NCBI RefSeq assembly: GCF_000819685.1
Contig: NZ_CDBR01000084.1
Location: 1 to 32,366, forward strand
DNA length: 32,366 bases
Direction: 5' to 3'
From: Aeromonas allosaccharophila
GTDB taxonomy: Bacteria > Pseudomonadota > Gammaproteobacteria > Enterobacterales > Aeromonadaceae
Of this stretch, positions 1 through 8,554 are shown piece after piece. A model generated the notes under the pieces. The model did not search any database. It was not told the DNA's origin and saw only the letters and a list, made by a program, of their open reading frames with translations. How positions within the stretch are numbered: position 1 is the stretch's first letter; every line of letters begins with the position of its first letter. A program made the position numbers and the translations under genes.

Positions 1-1104
1 ATCCTGTTGCCCGGTGACCGTCCCTTTGTTGCCCCCAGCGCCTTCCTGCAAGCCCGCCAAAAGCTCGGGGACAAGAGCATCGAGCGGTTGTTTCACGAGA
101 CCGCCTCGCGCTGGCACCAACAGGCCAATCACCCAGGCTGGGCCGGGCTGCAACTGCTCGCCGTCGATGGCGTGATGTGGCGCACCCCCGATACCCCGGA
201 CAATACCGCAGCGTTTGCCAAGCCCGGCACCCAGCATGGCGAGACAGCCTATCCTCAGGTGCGCATGCTCTGCCAGATGGAACTCACCAGCCATCTGCTC
301 ACGCAAGCCGTCATGGAAAGCTGCGCCGTCAACGAGATGGTGCTGGCCGAGCAGCTTATCGAACGCACGCCAGACCACTCGCTGACCCTGTTCGACAAGG
401 GGTTCTATTCGCTTGGCTTGCTCCATGCCTGGCAAACCACCGGCTGCGAGCGCCACTGGCTGCTGCCACTCAAAAAGGGCACGCAATACGAGGTGGTGCG
501 CAAGCTGGGGCGTCAGGATGTGTTGGTGCATCTCAATACCAGTCCACAGGCGAGGAAGAAGTGGCCGCAACTACCGGACACGGTGGAAGCCCGCTTGCTG
601 ACTCGCACTATCAACGGCAAGGAGCGCCAAGTGTTGACCTCGATGGTTGACCCGATGCGCTTCCCGGGAGCTGACATCGTCGAGCTCTACAGCCATCGCT
701 GGGAAATCGAGCTGGGCTATCGGGAGATGAAGCACAGCCTGCAACAACACCGACTGACCCTGCGTAGCAAGAAGGCTGCGGGGATACGGCAAGAGCTGTG
801 GGGCGTGTTGTTGGCGTACAACCTGCTGCGTAGCCAGATGGTGAAGATGGCGGCGAGTCTAAAGGGATACACGGCGAGTCAGCTGAGTTTTCACATGGCG
901 TCGGTCTATCTTATCCATGAACTGAGCTGCATGCCGTACCTATCACCGGGGACTATCCCGAAGCGGGTGGCTGAGCTGGAGAAACAAGCGGGGCAGTTTG
1001 TGCTGCCGGAACGAAGGGAGCGAAGTTACCCCCGTTGCGTGAAGCCAAGGCCACAGAAGTATGCGGTGAAAAAAGCTAATAAAAACAATGCCAGTCAGGC
1101 TTAA
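1..1104 (+). CDS. IS4-family transposase (5'-truncated by window edge)
   Basis: This is a DDE transposase that cuts and pastes the surrounding IS. The reading frame is open from base 1 and runs to the TAA at 1102-1104; the apparent TTG at 7 is only an internal codon, so the N-terminal region is missing. The IS4 signature Y-x2-R-x3-E-x6-K is visible at about 686-730 ([15 protein letters not shown]), which supplies the catalytic glutamate. Catalytic aspartates are likely in LLAVDGVMW and in [10 protein letters not shown]. The C-terminus is basic ([11 protein letters not shown]) and its last codons form one arm of the IS terminal hairpin. The readable part is intact, so this copy may be functional. 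Family assignment is firm; subgroup is not determined. Confidence 0.92.
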   Translation: MLLPGDRPFVAPSAFLQARQKLGDKSIERLFHETASRWHQQANHPGWAGLQLLAVDGVMWRTPDTPDNTAAFAKPGTQHGETAYPQVRMLCQMELTSHLLTQAVMESCAVNEMVLAEQLIERTPDHSLTLFDKGFYSLGLLHAWQTTGCERHWLLPLKKGTQYEVVRKLGRQDVLVHLNTSPQARKKWPQLPDTVEARLLTRTINGKERQVLTSMVDPMRFPGADIVELYSHRWEIELGYREMKHSLQQHRLTLRSKKAAGIRQELWGVLLAYNLLRSQMVKMAASLKGYTASQLSFHMASVYLIHELSCMPYLSPGTIPKRVAELEKQAGQFVLPERRERSYPRCVKPRPQKYAVKKANKNNASQA

Positions 1105-1116
1105 CTGACTGGCATT
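1..1116 (+). mobile_element. IS4-family insertion sequence, 3' part (copy A)
   Basis: The window opens inside this element. It holds the transposase C-terminal part and the right terminus at about 1101-1116 (ttaactgactggcatt). The same terminus recurs inverted at 8437 and again at 32352, which defines the IS tip as aatgccagtcagtta read inward. The tip is itself half of a perfect 11-bp inverted repeat (1087-1097 with 1106-1116) whose loop contains the transposase stop codon, so the IS ends in a hairpin. The left end lies outside the window, so total length and target duplication cannot be read. I cannot name the exact IS. Confidence 0.9.
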
Positions 1117-1142
1117 AGCAGCCTCGGCTGCCATTTCTTTTT
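1117..1142. terminator. Hairpin terminator broken by IS copy A
   Basis: Directly outside the IS tip lies a GCAGCC/GGCTGC palindrome (1118-1131) followed on the + strand by the T-rich run catttctttttcc. Read on the minus strand, downstream of the crotonase gene, there is an A-rich run, the first stem arm ATGGCAGCC, a short loop and GGCTGC. The expected matching arm and T-tract are then replaced by the IS. The natural reading is a bidirectional terminator whose distal arm was interrupted by the insertion. On the + strand it may still stop transcription leaving the IS. Confidence 0.55.
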
Positions 1143-1156
1143 CCTGTCACCTCATC

Positions 1157-1963
1157 TCAAAGCGAATTGCGGCGTGGCCCGAAGGGCAGACGCCAGCGAA
1201 ACAGGCTGTTAAAGGTGGCCCGCCACTGATTGGGGCGCCCCAAGATCTGTTTTTGCAACCGGGTCTCTTCTTTTAGCATCGCCTCGTCGCTGCGGGCCCA
1301 GGCCTGACTGTAGAGCTGCTTGATCCCCGCCAGGGCATCCGGCGACTTGGTGATGAGGGTGCGGGCAAACTCCCGCGCCTCCACCAGCGGATCGGCGCAG
1401 ACCCGGCTCACCATCCCGAGGGATTTCGCCTCAACGGCATCCAGCTCGCGCCCGCTCATGGCCAGCTCCATGGCGGTATCCAGCCCCATCAGGTTACGCA
1501 TGGTGACGCTGCCACTCATGTCGGGGATGATGCCCCACTTGATCTCCATCACCGAAAAGCGGCAATCGGGGGTACTGAAGCGAAAATCGGCGCCAAGGGC
1601 AATCTGCAGACCACCGCCAAAACAGACCCCCTGGGTCACCGCAATCACCGGCACCGGCAGCTGGTGCCAGCCATAGGCGACCCGCTGGGCCAGATTGGTC
1701 GCTTCATCCGCTTCACGCTTGAGAATATCGAGCGCCGCTACCGGCTGTCTCAGCATCGATTTCACATCCAGCCCGGCGCAGAAGGCCCGCCCCTCGCCGT
1801 GCAGGATCACCGCCCGCAGCCCCTTGTGCCGGGCGAGTTGCGTCAGCGTCTCGTCAATGGCGCTAAACATGGCGCGGTCCAGCGCATTGAGTTTATCCCC
1901 CCGCGTCAGCATCACTTCGGCAATCCCGTCGTGGATCTCGCACTTGATCCTTGGTTTTTCCAT
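1157..1963 (-). CDS. Enoyl-CoA hydratase/isomerase (crotonase) family protein
   Basis: This is a 268-aa crotonase-fold protein acting on acyl-CoA thioesters. The oxyanion-hole segments are visible as FCAGLDVKSM (about 61-70) and GVCFGGGLQIAL (about 112-123). At the usual hydratase Glu144 position it has Gln120, while the second acid Glu140 and Asp148 (MEIKWGIIPD) have the E-x7-D spacing of delta3,5-delta2,4-dienoyl-CoA isomerases. Isomerase activity is therefore at least as likely as hydration; this is inference. The ATG at 1963 is preferred because AGGAGAGG lies 9 nt upstream; an in-frame ATG at 2008 lacks a Shine-Dalgarno. It is divergent from the next gene, and its 3' terminator appears interrupted by IS copy A. 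No other beta-oxidation gene is adjacent. Confidence 0.85.
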   Translation of the reverse strand: MEKPRIKCEIHDGIAEVMLTRGDKLNALDRAMFSAIDETLTQLARHKGLRAVILHGEGRAFCAGLDVKSMLRQPVAALDILKREADEATNLAQRVAYGWHQLPVPVIAVTQGVCFGGGLQIALGADFRFSTPDCRFSVMEIKWGIIPDMSGSVTMRNLMGLDTAMELAMSGRELDAVEAKSLGMVSRVCADPLVEAREFARTLITKSPDALAGIKQLYSQAWARSDEAMLKEETRLQKQILGRPNQWRATFNSLFRWRLPFGPRRNSL

Positions 1964-2131
1964 CTCCCTTGTCCTCTCCTTGATCCCTGAAACTGACTCA
2001 CTGGTCATACCACAACGTTATCAGAGTGTTATCATCCGGTACAGCTGAGACTAAAGTCGGCTGGTCGCCTCCCCCTCCCTTTGTCACACTGGGAGCTGGA
2101 TGAGTGCCGCAAGCCAGCAGAGGACGCTGTC

Positions 2132-3919
2132 ATGTCAACCCTGTTCAATTTTGCCAGACCACCGTTCGACCGACTGGACGATGAGGCGCGCGAGCGACTC
2201 TCCCGCCACCTTTCGCTCTGCTATTTTCGGGCCGGGGATCTGCTGCTCAAGGAGGGGGACGAACCTCCCGGTCTCTATCTCATCATCAAGGGAGCGGTGG
2301 AAGAGTCGGCCCCTCACCACCCGTTTGGTGATTACGGGGTCGATGATCTGTTCGATGTGCGCGCCCAGTTTGACGGCCGTTGCCGCCACCGCTTTACCGC
2401 ACTGGAAGACAGCCTGTGCCAGCTCATCCCTCGTCACACCTTTCTGACGCTCTGTGAGCAGGACCCGCAGTTTGCCAGCTACTTCACCGCCAATCTGGCC
2501 GAGCGCCAGCAACAGCAGGAGCAACGCGAGCAACTGGGTCAGAAGAATCTGGCGGAATTTATCCTGACCCGCATCGAGCTCGGTCATCTGCAACCACCGC
2601 TCATTGTCGACAGCAAGCTGTCACTGCTGGCGGCGACCGAAGCCATGGTGAGCAAGGGGACCGATTGCCTGCTCTACCCCGCTCATGACGGCTCCCTCAC
2701 GCTGGCAACCCGCAAGACCCTGCTCCATGCTCTAACCCTCAAGGGATTACCGCTGACGGCGCCCCTCTCGGTACTGACCCCCGCACCGCTGATTGGTCTG
2801 CCGCTGGAGAGCTATCTGTTTGATGCCCTGCTGCTGATGACCCGCCATCGCATCAAGCGACTGGTGGTGTGGCGCGGCAACGAAGTGGCGGGGATCCTGC
2901 AACTGACCCAGGTGCTGGGGCTCTTCTCGACCCACTCCCACGTGCTGACCCTGCGCATCGCCCGTGCCGACAGCCTGCCGGCACTGGAGGCGGTGGCCCG
3001 CGAGCAGCAACAATTGACCCGCTCGCTGTTTGCCCAGGGGATCCACACCGCCTTTTTGATGAAGCTAATCGCCACCATCAACGAACAGCTGATCGCCAAA
3101 GCCTTTGCACTGGTGATCCCCCCCGAAGTGCAGGATAACGTCTGCCTGTTGATGTTGGGTTCGGAGGGGCGCAGCGAGCAGATCCTCAAAACCGATCAGG
3201 ACAACGCCCTGATCCTGCCTGAGGGGCTGGCATGGCCCACCCAAGAGGCCGATCTGGCCGAATTCAGCGCCCTGCTGGAACGCCTCGGCTACCCCCTCTG
3301 CCCCGGGCAGGTGATGGTGAACAATCCGGCCTGGGTAAAAACGGGCAGCGAGTGGCAGCAAGCCATTGCCAGCGCCTGCACCACGGCGAAGGAGGATGAG
3401 CTGCTCTGGCTCGCCACCCTGGCCGATGCTCACCCCATCGCAGGTGATCGCCAGCTGCATCTGCCGGTTGCCAGAGCGCTGCGCGAGCAGTTGGCCGACA
3501 GGCGGGATCTGCTGGCGGAGATGGTGCGACCGGCGGTGGCCTTCCATGCCCCGCTCACCCTGTTTGGCAGGCTGGAGCAGCCACCGGAAGGGTTGGATCT
3601 GAAGCGGGGCGGCCTATTCCCGCTGGTACACGGCATCCGCATGCTGGCCCTTGAGGGGGGGATACTGGAGACCTCGACCCTGGGGCGCATCGATGCGCTG
3701 GTGGCCGCCGAGCGGCTCAGTGCCGACTATGGCAGCAATCTGGCGGAGGCGTTCCGGCTCTTTATCCGGCTGAGGCTGCGCAGCCAGCTCAAGGGGGGCA
3801 ATAGTCGGGTGCAGACACAGGATCTCAGCCACAGCGAGCGGGATCTGTTGCGCCAGGCGCTGCATCAGGTGAAGAAGTTCCAGCAGTGGCTCACCTTGCA
3901 CTTTCGTCTGAGACAATAG
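2132..3919 (+). CDS. cNMP-binding/CBS/DUF294 nucleotidyltransferase-like signalling protein
   Basis: This 595-aa cytosolic protein shows three parts. An N-terminal cyclic-nucleotide-binding-like domain (about 10-130) contains FRAGDLLLKEGDEPPGLYLI and GAVEES. A CBS-domain pair follows at about 155-280. The C-terminal half is DUF294, a GlnD-like nucleotidyltransferase fold with GSEGRSEQ and the acidic pair TDQDN near residues 342-357, plus the DUF294 C-terminal helical domain. The family is thought to be regulatory; substrate and ligand are unknown. The ATG at 2132 is chosen because AGAGGA lies 7 nt upstream; the ORF extends to 2081 without a better site. Two bases separate it from the exonuclease gene, and yjcH-actP follows. 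I recall the same neighbourhood in Vibrio and Shewanella acetate loci, which suggests a link to acetate uptake. Confidence 0.88.
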   Translation: MSTLFNFARPPFDRLDDEARERLSRHLSLCYFRAGDLLLKEGDEPPGLYLIIKGAVEESAPHHPFGDYGVDDLFDVRAQFDGRCRHRFTALEDSLCQLIPRHTFLTLCEQDPQFASYFTANLAERQQQQEQREQLGQKNLAEFILTRIELGHLQPPLIVDSKLSLLAATEAMVSKGTDCLLYPAHDGSLTLATRKTLLHALTLKGLPLTAPLSVLTPAPLIGLPLESYLFDALLLMTRHRIKRLVVWRGNEVAGILQLTQVLGLFSTHSHVLTLRIARADSLPALEAVAREQQQLTRSLFAQGIHTAFLMKLIATINEQLIAKAFALVIPPEVQDNVCLLMLGSEGRSEQILKTDQDNALILPEGLAWPTQEADLAEFSALLERLGYPLCPGQVMVNNPAWVKTGSEWQQAIASACTTAKEDELLWLATLADAHPIAGDRQLHLPVARALREQLADRRDLLAEMVRPAVAFHAPLTLFGRLEQPPEGLDLKRGGLFPLVHGIRMLALEGGILETSTLGRIDALVAAERLSADYGSNLAEAFRLFIRLRLRSQLKGGNSRVQTQDLSHSERDLLRQALHQVKKFQQWLTLHFRLRQ

Positions 3920-3921
3920 CC

Positions 3922-4548
3922 ATGTTGAGCCGCGCTCGACGCTACTGGTATGGCCGTGCGTTCCGAACGGGCGAGTTCGCACCGCTGTTTGCCACCCCCC
4001 CGGAAAATGAACGGATCGCCCTCGATTTCGAGACCACCAGTATTAATCCCGAGCAGGCCGAGATCGTCTCCATCGGGGCGGTGCGCATTCAGGGTAACCG
4101 GCTGCTGACCGGCGAGGCGCTCGCCATCAAGGTGCAGCCACCGGCCAGCCTGACCGGCCAATCGGTGGTGATCCACGGCCTGCGCCATCAGGATCTGCAA
4201 CAGGGGATGACGCTGAAAGCCGCGCTGCGCCTGTTGCTCGAATTTATCGGCCCCCGTGAACTGGTGGGCTATCACATCGCCTACGACCTGCGTATTCTCA
4301 ATCTCGCCTGCCAGAAATTGTGGGGATTAACCCTGCCCCAGCGAGGGATCGAGGTGAGCCAGCTCTATCACGACCACCTCTATCGCCGCTATCCCGATGC
4401 GGCCATCGACCTGCACTTGAGTGCCATCTGCCGTCACTTGGCGCTGCCCCCCCTGCCCGCCCACGATGCCCTTGCCGATGCCACCACGGCCGCGCTCATC
4501 TACCTGCGCCTGACCTGTGGCTCGCCGCTCACTTATCCCAAAGTCTAA
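3922..4548 (+). CDS. DnaQ-like 3'-5' exonuclease (DEDDh)
   Basis: This 208-aa protein belongs to the epsilon-like DEDDh exonuclease family. ExoI is D35 and E37 in LDFETT; ExoII is within GYHIAYDLRIL (D122); ExoIII is H181 and D186 in HDALADA. All catalytic residues are present. It is shorter than DNA polymerase III epsilon and lacks the C-terminal region that contacts DnaE, so it is probably not the replicative subunit. The ATG at 3922 starts 2 nt after the upstream stop codon, suggesting translational coupling. An overlapping in-frame start at 3886 would add 12 residues but has no clear Shine-Dalgarno. DEDDh enzymes of this size can degrade DNA, RNA or nucleotide signals; the substrate here is unknown. 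Confidence 0.85.
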   Translation: MLSRARRYWYGRAFRTGEFAPLFATPPENERIALDFETTSINPEQAEIVSIGAVRIQGNRLLTGEALAIKVQPPASLTGQSVVIHGLRHQDLQQGMTLKAALRLLLEFIGPRELVGYHIAYDLRILNLACQKLWGLTLPQRGIEVSQLYHDHLYRRYPDAAIDLHLSAICRHLALPPLPAHDALADATTAALIYLRLTCGSPLTYPKV

Positions 4549-4559
4549 TTGTCGAGAAA

Positions 4560-4575
4560 TAACATTTAATTCACA
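4560..4575. promoter_or_regulatory. Weak CRP-like site upstream of yjcH
   Basis: The 16 bases ending in TCACA match about 10 of 16 positions of the CRP consensus, with a good right arm and a poor left arm. It lies about 80 nt upstream of yjcH in an AT-rich spacer. In E. coli the acs-yjcH-actP operon is CRP-controlled, which is the main reason for noting it. No convincing -35/-10 pair was found. Confidence 0.2.
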
Positions 4576-4653
4576 TTTTGCTTACATTAGCAGATTGCCT
4601 GCTCGTCGGGGTTACCCCATCCACCGCTGACACTCATGTCATGGAGAACTGCA

Positions 4654-4965
4654 ATGGAACAGCAAAGCTACCTGAGGATCCAGCAAGATCCCAACTTCCA
4701 GGAGCTGGTCGCCAAGCGCCAGCGTTTTGCCTGGGCCCTCTCGGCTCTGATGCTGGGACTCTACCTGGCGTTTATTCTGCTCATCGCCTTTGCCCCCGGT
4801 TGGCTCGGCACCCCGCTCAGCGACAGTACCACCGTCACCCGTGGCATTCCGGTCGGGGTGGGACTGATCCTCTCCTCCTTCGTGTTGACCGGCATCTATG
4901 TGTTTCGGGCCAACGGCGAGTTTGACGAGCTGAATCAGAAAATCCTCAAGGGAGTGCAGTCATGA
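4654..4965 (+). CDS. yjcH: YjcH, DUF485 inner-membrane protein
   Basis: This 103-aa membrane protein is the size of E. coli YjcH (104 aa). It has a short cytosolic N-terminus and two hydrophobic segments (about 27-50 and 65-87). Family members sit directly upstream of the acetate permease ActP and are co-transcribed with it; their own function is not established. The ATG at 4654 has GGAG 7 nt upstream; an earlier in-frame ATG at 4636 is less well placed. The stop overlaps the actP start by 4 nt (ATGA), so the pair is translationally coupled. Confidence 0.92.
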   Translation: MEQQSYLRIQQDPNFQELVAKRQRFAWALSALMLGLYLAFILLIAFAPGWLGTPLSDSTTVTRGIPVGVGLILSSFVLTGIYVFRANGEFDELNQKILKGVQS

Positions 4966-6629
4966 GCGCAAAAAGCATGAAAGGCAACTTGCTGCTGTTG
5001 GCCTCACTGGCCTCCTCCCCCCTGCTGGCAGCGGATGCGCTGACCGGCGAAGTACAACGCCAACCCCTCAATGTGTCGGCCATCGTGATGTTCGTGGTCT
5101 TTGTGGCCGCTACCCTATTCATCACCTACTGGGCCTCCAAGCGCAACCGCTCGGCCTCGGATTACTATGCAGCTGGTGGTCGTATCACCGGCTTCCAGAA
5201 CGGTCTGGCCATCGCCGGTGACTATATGTCTGCCGCCTCCTTCCTCGGGATCTCCGCGCTGGTCTATACCTCCGGCTACGATGGCCTCATTTACTCCATC
5301 GGTTTTCTGGTGGGCTGGCCCATCATTCTGTTCCTGATCGCAGAGCGGCTGCGCAACCTCGGCAAATACACCTTCGCCGATGTCGCCTCCTATCGCCTCA
5401 AGCAGACTGAGGTGCGCACCCTCTCCGCCTGCGGCTCACTGGTGGTGGTCGCCCTCTACCTGATCGCCCAGATGGTCGGTGCCGGCAAGCTGATCGAGCT
5501 ACTGTTTGGTCTGCAATATCACGTTGCCGTGGTGCTGGTCGGTATCCTTATGGTGCTCTACGTGCTGTTCGGCGGCATGCTGGCCACCACCTGGGTGCAG
5601 ATCATCAAGGCAGTGATGCTGCTCTCCGGTGCCAGCTTCATGGCCATCATGGTCATGAAATCGGTCAACTTCGATATCGGCGCCCTGTTCAGCGAAGCGG
5701 TCAAGGTACACGAGAAAGGGATCGCCATCATGAGTCCGGGTGGTCTGGTCGCTGACCCCATCTCCGCCATCTCGCTCGGTCTGGCATTGATGTTCGGTAC
5801 CGCCGGTCTGCCCCATATCCTGATGCGTTTCTTCACCGTGAGTGATGCCAAGGAAGCGCGCAAGAGCGTCTTCTTCGCCACCGGCTTTATCGGTTACTTC
5901 TACATCCTCACCTTCATCATCGGCTTTGGCGCCATCCTGCTGGTCAGCACCAACCCGGCCTTCAAGGATGCCACCGGCACCCTGCTGGGCGGCACCAACA
6001 TGGCGGCAGTCCATCTGGCCAATGCGGTGGGTGGCAGCCTGTTCCTCGGCTTCATCTCTGCCGTGGCGTTTGCCACCATTCTGGCAGTAGTTGCCGGGCT
6101 GACCCTGGCGGGCGCCTCTGCGGTCTCCCATGACCTCTATGCCAGCGTGCTGAAGAAGGGCAAGGCCAACGAGACCGATGAACTGCGCGTCTCCAAATAC
6201 ACCACTGTGGTATTGGGTGTGGTGGCCATTGGTCTGGGGATCCTGTTCGAGAAGCAGAACATCGCCTTCATGGTGGGTCTGGCCTTCTCCATCGCCGCCA
6301 GCTGCAACTTCCCGGTGCTGTTCCTCTCCATGTTCTGGTCCCGTCTCACCACCCGTGGCGCCGTCTACGGTGGCTGGCTGGGACTGGTGAGCGCGGTGAC
6401 CCTGATGATCCTGGGCCCGACCGTGTGGGTGAAAGTGCTGGGTCATGCCCAGGCTATCTTCCCCTACGAATACCCTGCCCTCTTCTCCATGGGCTTGGCC
6501 TTCGCCGGGATCTGGTTCTTCTCCATCACCGACAGCTCCCAGAACGCCGCTGACGAGCATGCCAAGTTCCTGCCGCAGTTCGTTCGTTCACAAACCGGGC
6601 TCGGTGCCTCTGGCGCCACCTCCCACTGA
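4962..6629 (+). CDS. actP: Cation/acetate symporter ActP
   Basis: This 555-aa sodium:solute symporter family protein matches E. coli ActP (549 aa), which takes up acetate and other short carboxylates. The first 25 residues look like a signal sequence ending near LLAADA. The rest is a run of about 13 hydrophobic helices. The SSS-family core is visible in [21 protein letters not shown] and later in [15 protein letters not shown]. It overlaps yjcH by 4 nt and is followed by a clear terminator at 6648, so it is the last gene of its unit. The acs gene that accompanies it in E. coli is not in the window. Confidence 0.93.
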   Translation: MSAKSMKGNLLLLASLASSPLLAADALTGEVQRQPLNVSAIVMFVVFVAATLFITYWASKRNRSASDYYAAGGRITGFQNGLAIAGDYMSAASFLGISALVYTSGYDGLIYSIGFLVGWPIILFLIAERLRNLGKYTFADVASYRLKQTEVRTLSACGSLVVVALYLIAQMVGAGKLIELLFGLQYHVAVVLVGILMVLYVLFGGMLATTWVQIIKAVMLLSGASFMAIMVMKSVNFDIGALFSEAVKVHEKGIAIMSPGGLVADPISAISLGLALMFGTAGLPHILMRFFTVSDAKEARKSVFFATGFIGYFYILTFIIGFGAILLVSTNPAFKDATGTLLGGTNMAAVHLANAVGGSLFLGFISAVAFATILAVVAGLTLAGASAVSHDLYASVLKKGKANETDELRVSKYTTVVLGVVAIGLGILFEKQNIAFMVGLAFSIAASCNFPVLFLSMFWSRLTTRGAVYGGWLGLVSAVTLMILGPTVWVKVLGHAQAIFPYEYPALFSMGLAFAGIWFFSITDSSQNAADEHAKFLPQFVRSQTGLGASGATSH

Positions 6630-6647
6630 TGATGGGATGACACACGC

Positions 6648-6672
6648 AAGCCGGCCTCGTGCCGGCTTTTTT
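6648..6672 (+). terminator. Rho-independent terminator after actP
   Basis: An 8-bp stem AAGCCGGC/GCCGGCTT with loop CTCGT is followed by a run of T, 19 nt after the actP stop codon. Confidence 0.88.
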
Positions 6673-6707
6673 CATGGTGGCTCCCTCTGCGGCCAAATAG
6701 CCATCTG

Positions 6708-6723
6708 ACCGATCCAGATCACA
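6708..6723. promoter_or_regulatory. CRP-like site upstream of ybiT
   Basis: ACCGATCCAGATCACA agrees with 12 of 16 positions of the CRP palindrome TGTGATCTAGATCACA. Its centre lies about 51 bp upstream of the start predicted from the extended -10 at 6755, a workable activator position. It rests on motif similarity alone. Confidence 0.35.
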
Positions 6724-6726
6724 GTT

Positions 6727-6760
6727 CTTGCTAAAACTTTTTGGGGATCTGTGCCATAAT
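6727..6760 (+). promoter_or_regulatory. Probable ybiT promoter (extended -10)
   Basis: An extended -10, TGC plus CATAAT, lies at 6752-6760, about 36 nt before the start codon. A TTGCTA at 6728 is spaced too far (21 nt) to be a canonical -35, so the promoter would rely on the extended -10 and possibly the CRP-like site just upstream. Confidence 0.45.
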
Positions 6761-6795
6761 GCGCGCCATTTGACAGACCAACCGGGACACTTATC

Positions 6796-8388
6796 TTGTT
6801 AAGCAGCAATAACATCACCATGCAATTCGGCGCCAAGCCGTTGTTCGAGAACATCAACGTCAAGTTTGGCGGCGGCAACCGCTATGGCCTTATTGGCGCC
6901 AACGGCTGTGGCAAGTCCACCTTTATGAAGATCCTCGGCGGCGATCTTGAGCCCAGCGGCGGTAATGTGAGCCTGGACGTCAATGAGCGTATCGGTAAGC
7001 TGCGCCAGGATCAGTTCGCCTACGAAGATACCCGTGTCCTGGACGTGGTCATGATGGGTCACACCGAGCTGTGGGCAGCCATTGCCGAGCGCGATGCCAT
7101 CTACGCCAACCTCGAAGCGACCGACGACGACTACATGAAGGCTGCCGAGCTGGAAGGGCTGGTCGCTGAATATGACGGCTACACCGCCGAAGCGCGTGCC
7201 GGTCAGTTGCTGCTGGGTGCCGGTATTCCCATCGAACAGCACAACGGCCCGATGAGTGAAGTGGCGCCGGGCTGGAAACTGCGGGTGCTGCTGGCACAAG
7301 CGCTGTTCTCCAACCCTGACATCCTGCTGCTGGACGAACCGACCAACAACCTGGATATCAACACCATCCGCTGGCTGGAGCAGGTGCTCAACGATCGTGA
7401 AAGCACCATGATCATCATCTCTCACGACCGTCACTTCCTGAACTCCGTCTGTACCCACATGGCGGATCTGGACTACGGCGAGCTGCGCGTCTATCCGGGT
7501 AACTACGATGACTACATGCTGGCCGCCACCCAGGCGCGCGAGCGTCTGCTGGCCGACAACGCCAAGAAGAAGGCCCAGATCGCCGATCTGCAATCCTTCG
7601 TCTCCCGTTTCAGTGCCAACGCCTCCAAGTCCAGCCAGGCCACCTCCCGCCTCAAGCAGATCGACAAGATCAAGATTGAGGAAGTGAAGGTCTCCAGCCG
7701 TCAGAACCCCTTCATCCGCTTCGAGCAGGAGAAGAAGCTCTACCGCAACATCCTGGAAATTGAAGGTCTGTCCAAAGGCTACGGCGAGGCGCCCCTGTTC
7801 AAGGGCCTCAACATGATGCTGGAAGTGGGCGAGAAGGTCGCTATTCTGGGTACCAACGGTATCGGTAAATCGACCCTGATCAAGACACTGGTCGGAGAGT
7901 TGGCGCCGGATACCGGCACCATCAAGTGGTCCGAGAATGCCCAGATCGGCTACTACGCCCAGGATCACGCCGAAGACTTCAACACCGATCTCAATGTGTT
8001 TGACTGGATGGCCCAGTGGAAACAGGAGAACGAAGATGAGCAGGCGGTTCGCTCCATCCTCGGTCGTCTGCTGTTCACTCAGGACGATATCAAAAAGCCG
8101 GTCAAGGTGCTCTCCGGCGGTGAACAGGGCCGCATGCTGTTCGGCAAGCTGATGATGCAGCGCCCCAACATCCTGATCATGGATGAACCGACCAACCACC
8201 TGGATATGGAATCTATCGAATCCTTGAACCTGGCGCTCGAGATGTACAAGGGCACCCTGATCTTCGTCTCCCACGACCGTGAGTTCGTCTCCTCCCTGGC
8301 GACCCGCATCCTGGAGCTGAGCGAAGACGGTATCCGCGACTTCGGCGGTACCTACGAGGATTACCTGCGCACTCAGGGCGTGGTTTAA
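6796..8388 (+). CDS. ybiT: ABC-F family ATPase YbiT
   Basis: This 530-aa protein is the same length as E. coli YbiT and very similar throughout. It is a soluble ABC-F protein with two nucleotide-binding domains and no membrane part; the family acts on ribosomes. Domain 1 has Walker [10 protein letters not shown] (34-42) and Walker [12 protein letters not shown], with a degenerate signature ([10 protein letters not shown]). The linker (about 240-310) is charged and helical. Domain 2 has GTNGIGKST, the signature LSGGEQGR and [11 protein letters not shown]. The start codon is TTG at 6796 with GGGA 8 nt upstream; the product then aligns with E. coli YbiT from residue 1. Fewer than 50 bp separate its stop from an IS remnant. 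Confidence 0.95.
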   Translation: MLSSNNITMQFGAKPLFENINVKFGGGNRYGLIGANGCGKSTFMKILGGDLEPSGGNVSLDVNERIGKLRQDQFAYEDTRVLDVVMMGHTELWAAIAERDAIYANLEATDDDYMKAAELEGLVAEYDGYTAEARAGQLLLGAGIPIEQHNGPMSEVAPGWKLRVLLAQALFSNPDILLLDEPTNNLDINTIRWLEQVLNDRESTMIIISHDRHFLNSVCTHMADLDYGELRVYPGNYDDYMLAATQARERLLADNAKKKAQIADLQSFVSRFSANASKSSQATSRLKQIDKIKIEEVKVSSRQNPFIRFEQEKKLYRNILEIEGLSKGYGEAPLFKGLNMMLEVGEKVAILGTNGIGKSTLIKTLVGELAPDTGTIKWSENAQIGYYAQDHAEDFNTDLNVFDWMAQWKQENEDEQAVRSILGRLLFTQDDIKKPVKVLSGGEQGRMLFGKLMMQRPNILIMDEPTNHLDMESIESLNLALEMYKGTLIFVSHDREFVSSLATRILELSEDGIRDFGGTYEDYLRTQGVV

Positions 8389-8436
8389 CCTCTGCTCTGC
8401 ACACGCTCGCAATGACAAACCGGTACCTATGTGCTG

Positions 8437-8536
8437 AATGCCAGTCAGTTAAGCCTGATTGGCATTGTTTTCATTAGCTTTTTTCACACTATACCTCTGT
8501 GGCCTTGGCTTCACACAACGGGGATAACTTCGCTAC
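8437..8536 (-). mobile_element. Remnant of the IS4-type element, 3' end only (copy B)
   Basis: About 100 bp are the reverse complement of the right end of copy A (roughly 1034-1116), with several substitutions. They include the terminal hairpin 8437-8466, with one mismatch, and the last codons of a decayed transposase. Similarity stops at 8534, just before the IS3-family tip. The rest of the element is not found on the far side, so it was lost rather than simply split. Because it diverges from copy A it is an older insertion. Confidence 0.85.
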
Positions 8537-8554
8537 TGAATCGCCCCTAGTTTT

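Noticed and set aside
3922..4548. DNA polymerase III epsilon (dnaQ)
   Set aside because: Catalytic motifs fit, but the protein is short, lacks the polymerase-binding tail and is in an acetate-transport neighbourhood.
5499..6560. 353-aa frame opposite actP
   Set aside because: H/G/D/Q-rich reverse of a membrane protein gene, no initiation signal.
6799..8418. Long open frame opposite ybiT
   Set aside because: It mirrors a highly conserved gene; the product is rich in H, Q, G, V without domain motifs, as expected for the reverse complement of a high-GC gene.
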